Below, in pieces: positions 9,387 through 16,532 of a stretch of DNA of 64,000 nt. The notes under the pieces are model-generated. The model made no database searches and had not been told where the DNA came from. It saw only the letters and a list, made by a program, of their open reading frames with translations. Numbering within the stretch: position 1 is the first letter of the stretch; every line of letters starts with the position of its first letter. Source of the stretch: Streptococcaceae bacterium (GTDB taxonomy: Bacteria > Bacillota > Bacilli > Lactobacillales > Streptococcaceae); the NCBI GenBank assembly GCA_902363395.1, contig CABIZZ010000001.1:124001-188000 (forward strand). Direction: 5' to 3'. Position numbers and translations under genes: made by a program.

Positions 9387-9566
9387 AAGAGGCTGGGACA
9401 AAAGTCCTAGCCTCTCAATTGTTTTTGGATTGTCGAGCAAGACGCAGTGGTTGAGTGGGCTCTACTACGCTGATTTCATCAGCTTTTACAGCCCTACTCA
9501 ACTGTGCGGAGGTGGGACGACGAAATCGAATTCTAACGAATGACCGATTTCTGTCCCACTCTCTTT
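9387..9566 (+). repeat. Structured MITE-like intergenic repeat, copy 1 of 3
   Basis: About 180 bp, almost identical to copies at 37965-38147 and 49467-49646, all in the same orientation. Ends form imperfect inverted repeats (AAAGAGGCTGGGAC against AAAGAGAGTGGGAC read from the other strand). Inside are three hairpins: GAGGCTGGGAC/GTCCTAGCCTC; a long stem CGCA..TTGAGT..GGGCT/AGCCC..ACTCAA..TGCG capped by GCTGA/TCAGC; and GTGGGAC..GAAATCG/CGATTTC.GTCCCAC. No transposase. Its right end overlaps the 3' end of the pseudouridine synthase gene, whose last ~23 codons lie in the element. Confidence 0.9.
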
Positions 9567-10421
9567 TAAGCCTTTCTCAAAACTTGGAGAAGGGGCCTCA
9601 ACTTGAATTTTCTCTAAGGTAAAGGGATGGGTGAGTCGCAAGCGGTGGGCGTGGAGCATGAGGCGAGGAGCTCTTTCGGGGTTATAGAGCGGATCCCCCA
9701 CGATTGGATGGCCATGGTGAGAGAGGTGGACGCGGATCTGGTGGGTGCGACCTGTCTGGAGCTGGCAGTTGACCAAACTGGTGCGTTTGAAAGTCTTTAA
9801 GCTAGTCACATGGGTCTCTGCATAGAGGCCCTTTCGAGGATCAACAATGCGTTTGCGTCGATCGTGGCGATCTCGTCCCAATTTGTCCTTATAAACCAGT
9901 TGCTTTTTGGGTAAGCTGCCTAGGATTAAGGCCCAATAGTCTCGTTGGATTTTCTTGTCTTCTAACAGCCGATTCAGGACGGGTAAAACAAAGGGATTCT
10001 TGGCAAAGACCAGAGCCCCACTGGTTTCCTTATCTAAGCGATGGACTACATAACAGGTCTTCCCGACATAAGTGGAGACGTGGTTGAGGAGGGCGATTTC
10101 ATCTGGTTGATTGGCGTGCGTTTTCATGCCTTCCGGTTTGTTCACGATGATGAGATGCTCATCTTCATAGAGGGCTTGGACTAGGTTAGCATCCCCTGCT
10201 AGGATCTCCTTTTCTTCATAATCTTCCGGATCAAAGGTGAGGGTCAGTTGGTCACCAGCCTTAAGCATGGATTGCCAATGGACAGTCTCCCCATTGACTT
10301 GGACATGTTTTTTGGTTCGCAAAAAATGACGAATCTTTCGTGGGATGAGAAAGTAATCTTCTAGGGCCTCTTTGACCGTCATGGCGGGCAAGGCGTTTGG
10401 TATCGTTATAGTATAATGCAT
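9498..10421 (-). CDS. RluA/RluD-family ribosomal RNA pseudouridine synthase
   Basis: A 307-residue protein with an N-terminal S4-like RNA-binding segment (residues ~15-65) and a pseudouridine synthase domain. The catalytic motif is HRLDKETSG, with the aspartate expected to be the nucleophile; GRTHQIRVHL is the second family signature. Target uridine cannot be assigned; it groups by eye with the YjbO/YhcT-like RluA branch of Firmicutes rather than with a specific RluB/C/D. The C-terminal ~23 residues, from KESGTEIGH to PPPHS, are encoded by the repeat element, so the tail is recent and probably dispensable. No Shine-Dalgarno precedes the ATG; an extended -10 sits 6-11 bases upstream, suggesting a leaderless message. 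Confidence 0.88.
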   Translation of the reverse strand: MHYTITIPNALPAMTVKEALEDYFLIPRKIRHFLRTKKHVQVNGETVHWQSMLKAGDQLTLTFDPEDYEEKEILAGDANLVQALYEDEHLIIVNKPEGMKTHANQPDEIALLNHVSTYVGKTCYVVHRLDKETSGALVFAKNPFVLPVLNRLLEDKKIQRDYWALILGSLPKKQLVYKDKLGRDRHDRRKRIVDPRKGLYAETHVTSLKTFKRTSLVNCQLQTGRTHQIRVHLSHHGHPIVGDPLYNPERAPRLMLHAHRLRLTHPFTLEKIQVEAPSPSFEKGLKESGTEIGHSLEFDFVVPPPHS

Positions 10422-10427
10422 AGTGTT

Positions 10428-10436
10428 ATTGTATCA
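10428..10436 (-). promoter_or_regulatory. Extended -10 of the rluD-like gene, implying a leaderless mRNA
   Basis: On the minus strand TGATACAAT (TG-N-TACAAT) ends only 6 bases before the ATG at 10421, so transcription should begin at or beside the start codon. The -35 is weak. No ribosome-binding site is visible. Confidence 0.5.
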
Positions 10437-10571
10437 GAAAGCGGGTGGAAAGAAAAGGCGAGAATGAGGAGGAAGGGGGAGGGAGGAACAAGATGCTGAA
10501 ACCCTATATAGAGTGGACTTGACGGTAACCTTAAAGAAAGCTAAAAGCATCCTTTCTTGCGAAGGTCTTTC

Positions 10572-10600
10572 TTGTCTAGACGTTAGGAAGGTGATAAAAT
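10572..10600 (+). promoter_or_regulatory. Promoter of pbp2a, implying a leaderless mRNA
   Basis: TTGTCT (10572-10577), 17 bp, TAAAAT (10595-10600) with an upstream TG making it an extended -10. The ATG at 10608 is 7 bases after the -10, which is where transcription should start. No Shine-Dalgarno at usable spacing; AAGGTG is about 15 bases off and inside the promoter. Confidence 0.65.
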
Positions 10601-10607
10601 AGGGACT

Positions 10608-12839
10608 ATGAACAAATTAAAAGAATTAATGGAGGGAATGATTCGTCATTTCCAACGAGAAAAAAAACCAACGAAAATTGCGGAAGAGGTTGAGTTATCA
10701 ACGGACGGGGAGGAGCAAGCTCCAACCTATAGCCGCTCTGAGAAGTCACGGAGAAAATCTCACTCCCAACATCCGATCAGACGTTTTTGGCGCAAGTATC
10801 ACTTGACCAAGATCTTCCTACTGATTGGCTTGACCTTTAGTCTCGTCGTCGGAGGTTATCTTTTCTACATAGCCAAGACGACCAATGTAGCAGATCTGCA
10901 AAATGCCCTCAAGGCAACCACGATCATCTATGATAAAGATGGGAACCAAGCAGGAAGCCTAACAGGACAAAAAGGGACTTACGTTGAGTTAGATGCCATT
11001 AGCGAAAATTTACAAAATGCGGTTGTTGCGACGGAAGACCGGAGTTTCTACAAAAATAGTGGGATTAACTATGGTCGTTTCTTCCTGGCGATTTTGACTG
11101 CTGGTCGCTCAGGTGGGGGATCGACGATCACCCAACAGTTGGCTAAAAATGCCTATCTTTCTCAGGATCAGACGGTTGAGCGGAAGGCTAAGGAGTTCTT
11201 CCTAGCCCTTGAGATTAACAAAAAGTATAGTAAGAAAGAAATCCTGACCATGTACCTCAATAATGCCTATTTTGGAAATGGGATTTGGGGGATTGAAGAT
11301 GCTTCTAAGAAGTATTTTGGTGTATCCGCTAGTGAGTTGACTCTGGATCAGTCGGCTGTCCTCGCTGGTATGCTCAAGGGGCCAGAAATTTATAACCCCC
11401 TTTATTCTGTCGAGAACGCAACCAATCGTCGCAATACGGTCCTACAAAATATGGTCGCAGCTGGCTATATCGACCAAGCCACAGCAGATCAATCCGCTGC
11501 AGTCGATATTCATGGCCAACTGGTGGATGCCTATGAAGGCAAGTCAGAAGATTATCGCTACCCGTCCTATTTCGATGCGGTTATCAACGAGGCTGTCAAC
11601 GAATATGGTCTAACAGAAGAAGATATCATCAAGAATGGGTACCGGATCTATACAGAGATGGACCAGAATTACCAAGCCAGCATGCAGGTCATCTACGACA
11701 ATGTAGATCTCTTCCCTGTTGCTGAAGATGGTACACGGGCAGAATCTGGTAGTGTAGCCCTGGATCCTAAGACCGGAGGAGTGCGGGCGATCGTTGGACG
11801 CGTGGCTAGTGACCAAGATGCTGGCTTCCGAAGCTACAACTATGCGACTCAATCTGCGAGAAGTCCGGGTTCTACCATTAAACCTCTCGTCGTGTATAGT
11901 CCAGCTGTTGCCAACGGCTGGTCGACCAACAAAGAATTGGACAATACGACTAAAGTCTACGGCAGTTATACAGTCGATAACTACGGTGGCATTCAAGGTA
12001 GCCCGACCGTTCCTATGTACCAAGCCTTGGCAGAATCTCTCAACCTTCCAGCTGTAGCGACAGCCAATGAGTTAGGGCTCAATACTGTCTTTGATTATGG
12101 GAAAAAATTTGGTCTCAACATGGACAATGTGGACAAATCTCTCGGAGTAGCCCTGGGATCAGGCGTGACGACCAACCCTCTTCAAATGGCTCAGGCTTAT
12201 GGAACCTTTGCCAACGATGGAGTAATGAACGATGCCCATCTCATTACCAAGATTGAAAATGCTAGCGGTCAGGTCGTGAAAAGCCACAGTCAGAAATCAA
12301 AACGAGTGCTCAGCAGCTCAGCCAATAAGAAGATGACCAATATGATGTTGGGAACCTTTACCAACGGAACGGGTGTCAACGCAGCACCGTATGGTTATAC
12401 CATGGCTGGTAAAACAGGAACGACTGAAACAGACTTCAACCCCGACCTCTCTGGCGACCAGTGGGTCATCGGCTACACGCCAGATGTGGTCATTAGTCAG
12501 TGGCTAGGATTCCCTAAGACGGATGAAACCCACTATTTGACAGGGACCAGTGCAGAGACGGCCTCTGTGATCTTCCAAAATGTAGCCAATAGCGTCCTTC
12601 CATATACAGAAGGAACCAGCTTTGACCATGTAGAAAATTCCTACGAGGAAAATGGCATTGCTCCTGTCGGCCAAGAAACAGAAACAGAGACTCCAGAAGA
12701 AGACAAGGGCTTCTTTGATACGGTCAAAGAACGCGCTGCAGGTATCGTAGATGATGCCAAGAAAGCCATCGATGAAGCAGATATTCCTGGAAAAGCAAAA
12801 AATGCCTGGGATACTTTCAAAGGTTGGTTTGGTTTTTAA
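10608..12839 (+). CDS. pbp2a: Class A penicillin-binding protein 2A (glycosyltransferase/transpeptidase)
   Basis: A 743-residue bifunctional peptidoglycan polymerase. The first ~65 residues are basic and cytoplasmic, followed by a signal-anchor at ~67-88. GT51 domain: EDRSFYKNSG with its catalytic Glu, then GGSTITQQLAKN, and KEILTMYLNNAYFGNG. Transpeptidase domain: SPGSTIKP holds the SxxK serine, SLN is the second motif and AGKTGT the KTG motif. The C-terminal tail is acidic then Lys/Ala-rich. It polymerises and crosslinks glycan outside the membrane. The pbp2a-rpmG-secE-nusG order is as in related streptococci. Confidence 0.95.
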   Translation: MNKLKELMEGMIRHFQREKKPTKIAEEVELSTDGEEQAPTYSRSEKSRRKSHSQHPIRRFWRKYHLTKIFLLIGLTFSLVVGGYLFYIAKTTNVADLQNALKATTIIYDKDGNQAGSLTGQKGTYVELDAISENLQNAVVATEDRSFYKNSGINYGRFFLAILTAGRSGGGSTITQQLAKNAYLSQDQTVERKAKEFFLALEINKKYSKKEILTMYLNNAYFGNGIWGIEDASKKYFGVSASELTLDQSAVLAGMLKGPEIYNPLYSVENATNRRNTVLQNMVAAGYIDQATADQSAAVDIHGQLVDAYEGKSEDYRYPSYFDAVINEAVNEYGLTEEDIIKNGYRIYTEMDQNYQASMQVIYDNVDLFPVAEDGTRAESGSVALDPKTGGVRAIVGRVASDQDAGFRSYNYATQSARSPGSTIKPLVVYSPAVANGWSTNKELDNTTKVYGSYTVDNYGGIQGSPTVPMYQALAESLNLPAVATANELGLNTVFDYGKKFGLNMDNVDKSLGVALGSGVTTNPLQMAQAYGTFANDGVMNDAHLITKIENASGQVVKSHSQKSKRVLSSSANKKMTNMMLGTFTNGTGVNAAPYGYTMAGKTGTTETDFNPDLSGDQWVIGYTPDVVISQWLGFPKTDETHYLTGTSAETASVIFQNVANSVLPYTEGTSFDHVENSYEENGIAPVGQETETETPEEDKGFFDTVKERAAGIVDDAKKAIDEADIPGKAKNAWDTFKGWFGF

Positions 12840-12850
12840 AGAATAGACGT

Positions 12851-12883
12851 TTAAAAGATGGGAAGGTTCTTTCCATCTTTTAG
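12851..12883 (+). terminator. Terminator of pbp2a
   Basis: TAAAAGATGG pairs with CCATCTTTTA around a short loop; the 3' arm supplies the T-rich end. Confidence 0.65.
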
Positions 12884-12885
12884 AT

Positions 12886-13010
12886 TGTAGACAAACTATA
12901 TTTACATAAAATAACGTGGAGATCCTTCAATAAAAAAAGATGACTTCTATTATATGAAATTATTCAATTCAATCTCGAAAATTTTCTCACGGCGGAAAGT
13001 TTCTGAGAAG
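12886..13010 (+). repeat. Degenerate intergenic repeat, copy A
   Basis: GTAGACAAACTA..TTACATAAAATAAC (12887-12915), an ACTTCTATTAT block (~12941) and the core CTCACGGCGGAAAGTTTCTGAG (~12985-13007) recur in inverted orientation at 18582-18699. The core also recurs near 5030-5062. Spacing varies, so it is an old, diverged element. No gene is seen in it. Confidence 0.6.
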
Positions 13011-13073
13011 ATGTTGAATGCAAAAAATTATTTCAATAATTTTCGTTTCTTAGTTAACTGTCGATAGGGTAAC

Positions 13074-13114
13074 AAAAAAGCCTTCAGATGATGATCTGAA
13101 AGGCTTTTGTTTTT
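13074..13114 (-). terminator. Terminator of the ypfJ-like gene
   Basis: AAAAGCCTTCAGAT/ATCTGAAAGGCTTTT hairpin with T-runs on both strands. It ends 7 bases past the metallopeptidase stop codon and could also stop plus-strand readthrough. Confidence 0.85.
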
Positions 13115-13121
13115 AATTTCA

Positions 13122-14042
13122 TTATAAGTCTTCGTCAGAGACGCTGAAGGTATCTCCGTGTTCAAAGTCCCCGTATTGGTAACCACGTTTGAACCAGCGC
13201 ATGCGTTGTTCAGAAGTCCCGTGGGTGAAGCTGTCAGGGACGGAGTAGCCATAGGCTTGTTCTTGAAGGGTATCATCTCCCACGGCATGGGCCGCATTGA
13301 GCGCTTCTTCGATATCGCCTGTCTCCATGAGGCCTTGCTCTTCAATGTAGCGCGCCCACATCCCCGCATAGTAGTCAGCTTGAAGTTCCAAACGGACATT
13401 GAGGGCATTTTTTTCTGTCTCGCTTTTCCCTCGGATGGCTTTTTGGTAACTCTGAAGAGTCCCCAATTCGTTTTGGATGTGGTGGCCGACTTCGTGAGCG
13501 ATGACATAAGCCATGGCAAAATCTCCGCTAGCCTTGTATTTGGTGGTCAACTCTTTGTAGAAGCTGATGTCTAAATAGATCTTTTGGTCTGTCGGACAAT
13601 AGAAGGGGCCGGCAGATGCTTGCCCCACACCACAGCCAGTTCGAGTTTGACCCGTATAGAAAACCAAGGTTGGCTTGTGGTAGGTTCGGCCTTCATTTTG
13701 GAAGGTTTGCCCCCAGAAATCCTCAGTAGTTCCAAGGACTTGACTGACAAATTTACTATCTCCGTCACTTACCTGGGTGTTGCTCTGGCGCGTGACTTGT
13801 CCTGAGTTATAGTTCTGCGTGGTCTGTCCTTGATCAAAGAGCCCGCTTAATCCAGCTCCCCCGCTCAAAAAGATGAGGACCAGGATCAAGATGAGTTTGC
13901 TCTTAAAGCTTCCAGGAGAGAGGAGAATCTGTAAAATACCACCCCCTAAATTCCCACCAGACCGGCCTGATGAGTAGCTTCCGCCGCTTTGTCCGCGACG
14001 GTCTTCGATATTTTTACTTTCTTTCAGATGATCGCTTTTCAT
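13122..14042 (-). CDS. YpfJ-family neutral zinc metallopeptidase (putative)
   Basis: A 306-residue protein. The N-terminal ~45 residues are charged then Gly/Ser-rich, followed by one membrane segment (LILILVLIFLSGG) that would anchor the rest outside. The PF04228-type domain fills the rest and contains HEVGHH, a zincin HExxH. YCPTDQKIYLD precedes it and ELQADYYAG, with a likely third ligand Glu, follows. Family knowledge: proteins of this family are predicted metallopeptidases with little biochemistry and no agreed substrate. A Shine-Dalgarno AAGGAG precedes the ATG. Monocistronic by context, between its terminator and the divergent rpmG gene. Confidence 0.88.
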   Translation of the reverse strand: MKSDHLKESKNIEDRRGQSGGSYSSGRSGGNLGGGILQILLSPGSFKSKLILILVLIFLSGGAGLSGLFDQGQTTQNYNSGQVTRQSNTQVSDGDSKFVSQVLGTTEDFWGQTFQNEGRTYHKPTLVFYTGQTRTGCGVGQASAGPFYCPTDQKIYLDISFYKELTTKYKASGDFAMAYVIAHEVGHHIQNELGTLQSYQKAIRGKSETEKNALNVRLELQADYYAGMWARYIEEQGLMETGDIEEALNAAHAVGDDTLQEQAYGYSVPDSFTHGTSEQRMRWFKRGYQYGDFEHGDTFSVSDEDL

Positions 14043-14168
14043 AATTTCTCCTTTATCTTCTATATTGTACCAAATCGTAGAGAAAAGCCAAACAAAATGC
14101 GCTTCCAGAGAGCAGAAGAACTTGTCAAATAGTAGAAAACTTGCTATAATGGTGTGAATGGAGGCGTT

Positions 14169-14321
14169 ATGGCATTAAAAAAAGCAAGTCTAGCGTGTAC
14201 GGTTTGTGGGTCACGCAACTACTCAATCAAGTTGAGTGCGACGCCAAAACCAAAACGTCTAGAAGTTAACAAGTTTTGTAAACATTGTAGCAAATATACA
14301 ATTCATAAAGAAACCAGATAG
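14169..14321 (+). CDS. rpmG: 50S ribosomal protein L33 (zinc-binding type)
   Basis: A 50-residue protein starting [14 protein letters not shown]. It has two CxxC pairs (Cys10/13 and Cys37/40), making it the C+ zinc-ribbon form of L33. Start chosen from the GGAGG-like site just upstream. secE follows 9 bases after the stop, the usual L33-SecE order of Firmicutes. Confidence 0.95.
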   Translation: MALKKASLACTVCGSRNYSIKLSATPKPKRLEVNKFCKHCSKYTIHKETR

Positions 14322-14330
14322 GAGATTGTT

Positions 14331-14507
14331 GTGAAATTTTTTAAAGATATTTTTGTCTTGCTGAAAAACACGACTTGGCCTACTCGTAAAGAAAGATGGA
14401 AAAACTTTATCTCTGTGATTGAGTACACAGCTTTCTTCGTGGTCTTGATTTATTTGTTTGACCAAGTAGTGGCTAAAGGTATTTTGAAGCTGATCGATAT
14501 GTTCTAA
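14331..14507 (+). CDS. secE: Preprotein translocase subunit SecE
   Basis: A 58-residue protein with a GTG start behind GGAG. It has the SecE signature TTWPTRKE at 14-21, an amphipathic helix, then a single transmembrane helix (~31-48). It stabilises the SecYEG channel. Short single-TM forms are normal in Firmicutes. Followed at once by a terminator, so nusG is transcribed separately. Confidence 0.95.
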   Translation: MKFFKDIFVLLKNTTWPTRKERWKNFISVIEYTAFFVVLIYLFDQVVAKGILKLIDMF

Positions 14508-14521
14508 AAAGAAACAAATCT

Positions 14522-14546
14522 GCGTCCCATGTGGATGCTTTTTTTT
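14522..14546 (+). terminator. Terminator after rpmG-secE
   Basis: GCGTCC/GGATGC stem with a CATGT loop, followed by eight T. Confidence 0.85.
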
Positions 14547-14598
14547 CTTGCCTTAAGGAAGAAAAATGATAGAAACTTCTTTGCTTTCTCCGGTTTTA

Positions 14599-14671
14599 TG
14601 TTATAATGGAGCTAGGAAAACAAGAGCCAGAAGGCTTTTTTTAGTATCGTGATGAAACGATTACCTTCTGG
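14599..14671 (+). promoter_or_regulatory. nusG promoter and structured leader
   Basis: Extended -10 TGTTATAAT at 14599-14607. The leader carries AGCC-AGA-AGGCT followed by seven T (14625-14642), a minimal terminator-like hairpin. The overlapping CCAGAAGG (14627-14634) can instead pair perfectly with CCTTCTGG (14664-14671). The two foldings are mutually exclusive. Attenuation is inference. Confidence 0.5.
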
Positions 14672-14692
14672 TAGATAAGAAAGGAAACAAAA

Positions 14693-15229
14693 ATGGATAG
14701 TTTTGACAAAGGCTGGTTTGTCCTACAGACCTACTCAGGATATGAAAACAAAGTGAAGGAAAACCTTCTTCAACGCGCACAAACATATAACATGTTGGAA
14801 AACATCTTGCGTGTGGAAATCCCTACTCAAACTGTGCAAATCGAGAAGAATGGGAAGACAAAAGAAATCGAAGAAAATCGCTTCCCGGGTTATGTCTTGG
14901 TCGAAATGGTCATGACCGATGAAGCTTGGTTTGTCGTTCGGAATACACCAAACGTTACTGGATTTGTTGGATCACACGGGAACCGTTCAAAACCAACTCC
15001 ACTTTTGGAAGACGAAATCCGCAACATCTTGATTTCGATGGGACAAACAGTTCAAGATTTCAACATTGATGTGAAGGTTGGAGATACTGTACGCATTATC
15101 GATGGGGCCTTTGCAGACTACACTGGTAAGATCACAGAAATCGATAACAACAAGGTGAAAATGATCATCACCATGTTTGGAAATGACACTGTGGCAGAAG
15201 TTAACCTCAATCAAATCGCAGAATTGTAA
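14693..15229 (+). CDS. nusG: Transcription termination/antitermination factor NusG
   Basis: A 178-residue protein, the usual length. NGN domain (residues ~7-110) with GWFVLQTYSGYENKV at the N-terminus and RFPGYVLVEM in the middle. A C-terminal KOW domain around VKVGDTVRIIDGAFADYTGKI. It binds RNA polymerase and modulates pausing. AAAGGAAAC precedes the ATG. Own promoter upstream and a strong terminator downstream. Confidence 0.97.
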   Translation: MDSFDKGWFVLQTYSGYENKVKENLLQRAQTYNMLENILRVEIPTQTVQIEKNGKTKEIEENRFPGYVLVEMVMTDEAWFVVRNTPNVTGFVGSHGNRSKPTPLLEDEIRNILISMGQTVQDFNIDVKVGDTVRIIDGAFADYTGKITEIDNNKVKMIITMFGNDTVAEVNLNQIAEL

Positions 15230-15266
15230 TAGAGGAAAAAAGGGGCCTTCCCCTTGATAGAAAGAA

Positions 15267-15299
15267 ATCCTCCAAGACGCTGGTCTTGGAGGATTTTTG
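15267..15299 (+). terminator. Terminator of nusG
   Basis: ATCCTCCAAGAC and GTCTTGGAGGAT form a perfect 12-bp stem with loop GCTG, followed by TTTTGTTTG. A smaller AGGGG/CCCCT hairpin precedes it. It would also serve the convergent lipoprotein gene poorly, since no T-run is seen on that strand. Confidence 0.9.
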
Positions 15300-15317
15300 T
15301 TTGTTGAGAAGGGATTC

Positions 15318-16034
15318 TTATGCAGGTTCAGAGACTTGGAAGACTGTTTCTTTGTCAAAACCGACAGAGTAGTCCTTCCCGTCTTCCCCTTTCCAAGTAA
15401 AGATAGTCGCGTAACCAAAGACGAAAACAGTTTCTGGACGACCGTGTTTTTCAATGACTTCTTTAGCTGTCATCCCTGGTTGAATATCCTTGAGATTCGC
15501 AACCTTTTTAGAGTTAGGCAAGGTGGCAATTTTGTTAGTAGCTTGGCCTTTTTCATTAAAACTAATCATGATACCACTGCCCTCCCCATGCCAGTAACCA
15601 CTATTATCAGAAGTGGAATCAGTAGGACCTAACTTGCTGATGGCTTCATCTTTTGTGGTAGGGGCAAGGGCTTCATTCCCAACGAGAATTTCCACTTTAA
15701 TCTCTTTGAAGGCAGCCCATTTTGGCATTTCAGGGATATCCCCGATAGCCTCAAGCGATTCCCCTTGGTCCATCAAGCTCATTGTATAGTTAGGATCCTC
15801 GCGGGTGTTAGAGTCTGAAGAGCTATAAGAATCATCCTTATCTAAGCCTGATGAAAAATCCTTTTTGCTACTTGATTTTTTAGAATAAGAACTTTTAGAA
15901 CTCTTAGAGCTTTTTTTAGAACTGCTCACAAGAGGTTTTCTTTGGTGAGTCTCTGGTGCAGCCGGTTGGCAGGCAGCCAGCATGGCCAATGAGAGGATGC
16001 TGAGAGCATATAAGGTAACTTTTTTCATTATCAT
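15318..16034 (-). CDS. Lipoprotein with Ser/Lys-rich linker and two BLIP-like domains
   Basis: A 238-residue protein with a type II signal peptide and lipobox LAAC. A low-complexity Ser/Lys/Asp linker spans ~35-75. The C-terminal two-thirds looks like a tandem of short alpha/beta modules, each with a helix reading KDEAISKLGP or TAKEVIEKHGRP and followed by beta strands (TIFTWKGEDGKDYSVGF). The second resembles BamE/SmpA and beta-lactamase-inhibitor-like modules, a fold assigned by eye only. The same module pattern occurs in the five-gene cluster at 47-52 kb. Two ATG codons (16034 and 16028) are possible starts. Function unknown. Confidence 0.7.
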   Translation of the reverse strand: MIMKKVTLYALSILSLAMLAACQPAAPETHQRKPLVSSSKKSSKSSKSSYSKKSSSKKDFSSGLDKDDSYSSSDSNTREDPNYTMSLMDQGESLEAIGDIPEMPKWAAFKEIKVEILVGNEALAPTTKDEAISKLGPTDSTSDNSGYWHGEGSGIMISFNEKGQATNKIATLPNSKKVANLKDIQPGMTAKEVIEKHGRPETVFVFGYATIFTWKGEDGKDYSVGFDKETVFQVSEPA

Positions 16035-16148
16035 CTTTTCCTTTCATGAGTGGAGAACAGGATCGATCGCAAAGGAGCGCAGATGCAGTCCAATCAAGTG
16101 ATGGTATCAAAAAAGCCCATTGCTGGGCTCATTGATACTGGTTTGTGA

Positions 16149-16219
16149 AGGCGGTAGACGGATTTGAACCGACGATCAAGCTTTTGCAGAGCCGTGCCTT
16201 ACCACTTGGCTATACCGCC
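16149..16219 (-). tRNA. tRNA-Cys (GCA)
   Basis: A 71-nt cloverleaf on the minus strand. Acceptor GGCGGTA/TACCGCC, D-arm AGCC..GGTAAGGC, anticodon loop CTGCAAA with anticodon GCA, T-arm TCGGTTCGAATCCG. Discriminator base U. CCA is not encoded. Confidence 0.96.
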
Positions 16220-16382
16220 ACAACATATTCTATTTTATCTTAAAAATCAGATAAGGTCAAGAAAAAATTTCGGACAAAAGGCTTATAAAAGGGAAAGAAT
16301 GAGAATCGTGCAGAAAAAAAGAAAAGAAGGAGGGAGAGCTCTGAAGAAAAGCAGGAAAGTCTAGGAATTTCTCTCAAATGGC

Positions 16383-16411
16383 TTGCAAAAAGCTTCTAAT
16401 TCTGCTATACT
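16383..16411 (+). promoter_or_regulatory. Promoter of rpsB-tsf
   Basis: TTGCAA (16383-16388), 17 bp, TATACT (16406-16411) with TGC before it making an extended -10. The ~115-nt leader up to the GGAG site is GC-richer than its surroundings (CCCGG, GTGGCACC, GACGTCTGGGA) and may fold as an S2 autoregulatory leader. That role is inferred from position only. Confidence 0.8.
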
Positions 16412-16532
16412 GATAAAGTTGCGTAAAGCAATAAATACTCATCCCGGAACCATTGTGGCACCGTTGCCCTTGTGGTCGTGTTGCAAGCTGACGTCTGGGA
16501 GAGGAGAAAAAAACAAAAAGGAGAATTTACTC

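Noticed and set aside
9346-9543. Open frame encoding a 65-residue GWDKSPSLS-type peptide
   Set aside because: It is a translation of the 180-bp repeat element; a like frame occurs only where another copy lies (49424-49657) and it lacks a ribosome site. The conserved feature is RNA/DNA structure, not the peptide.
16383-16532. Fifty-residue N-terminal extension of ribosomal protein S2
   Set aside because: It covers a strong promoter and leader; the AAAGGAG site and family N-terminus fix the start at 16533.
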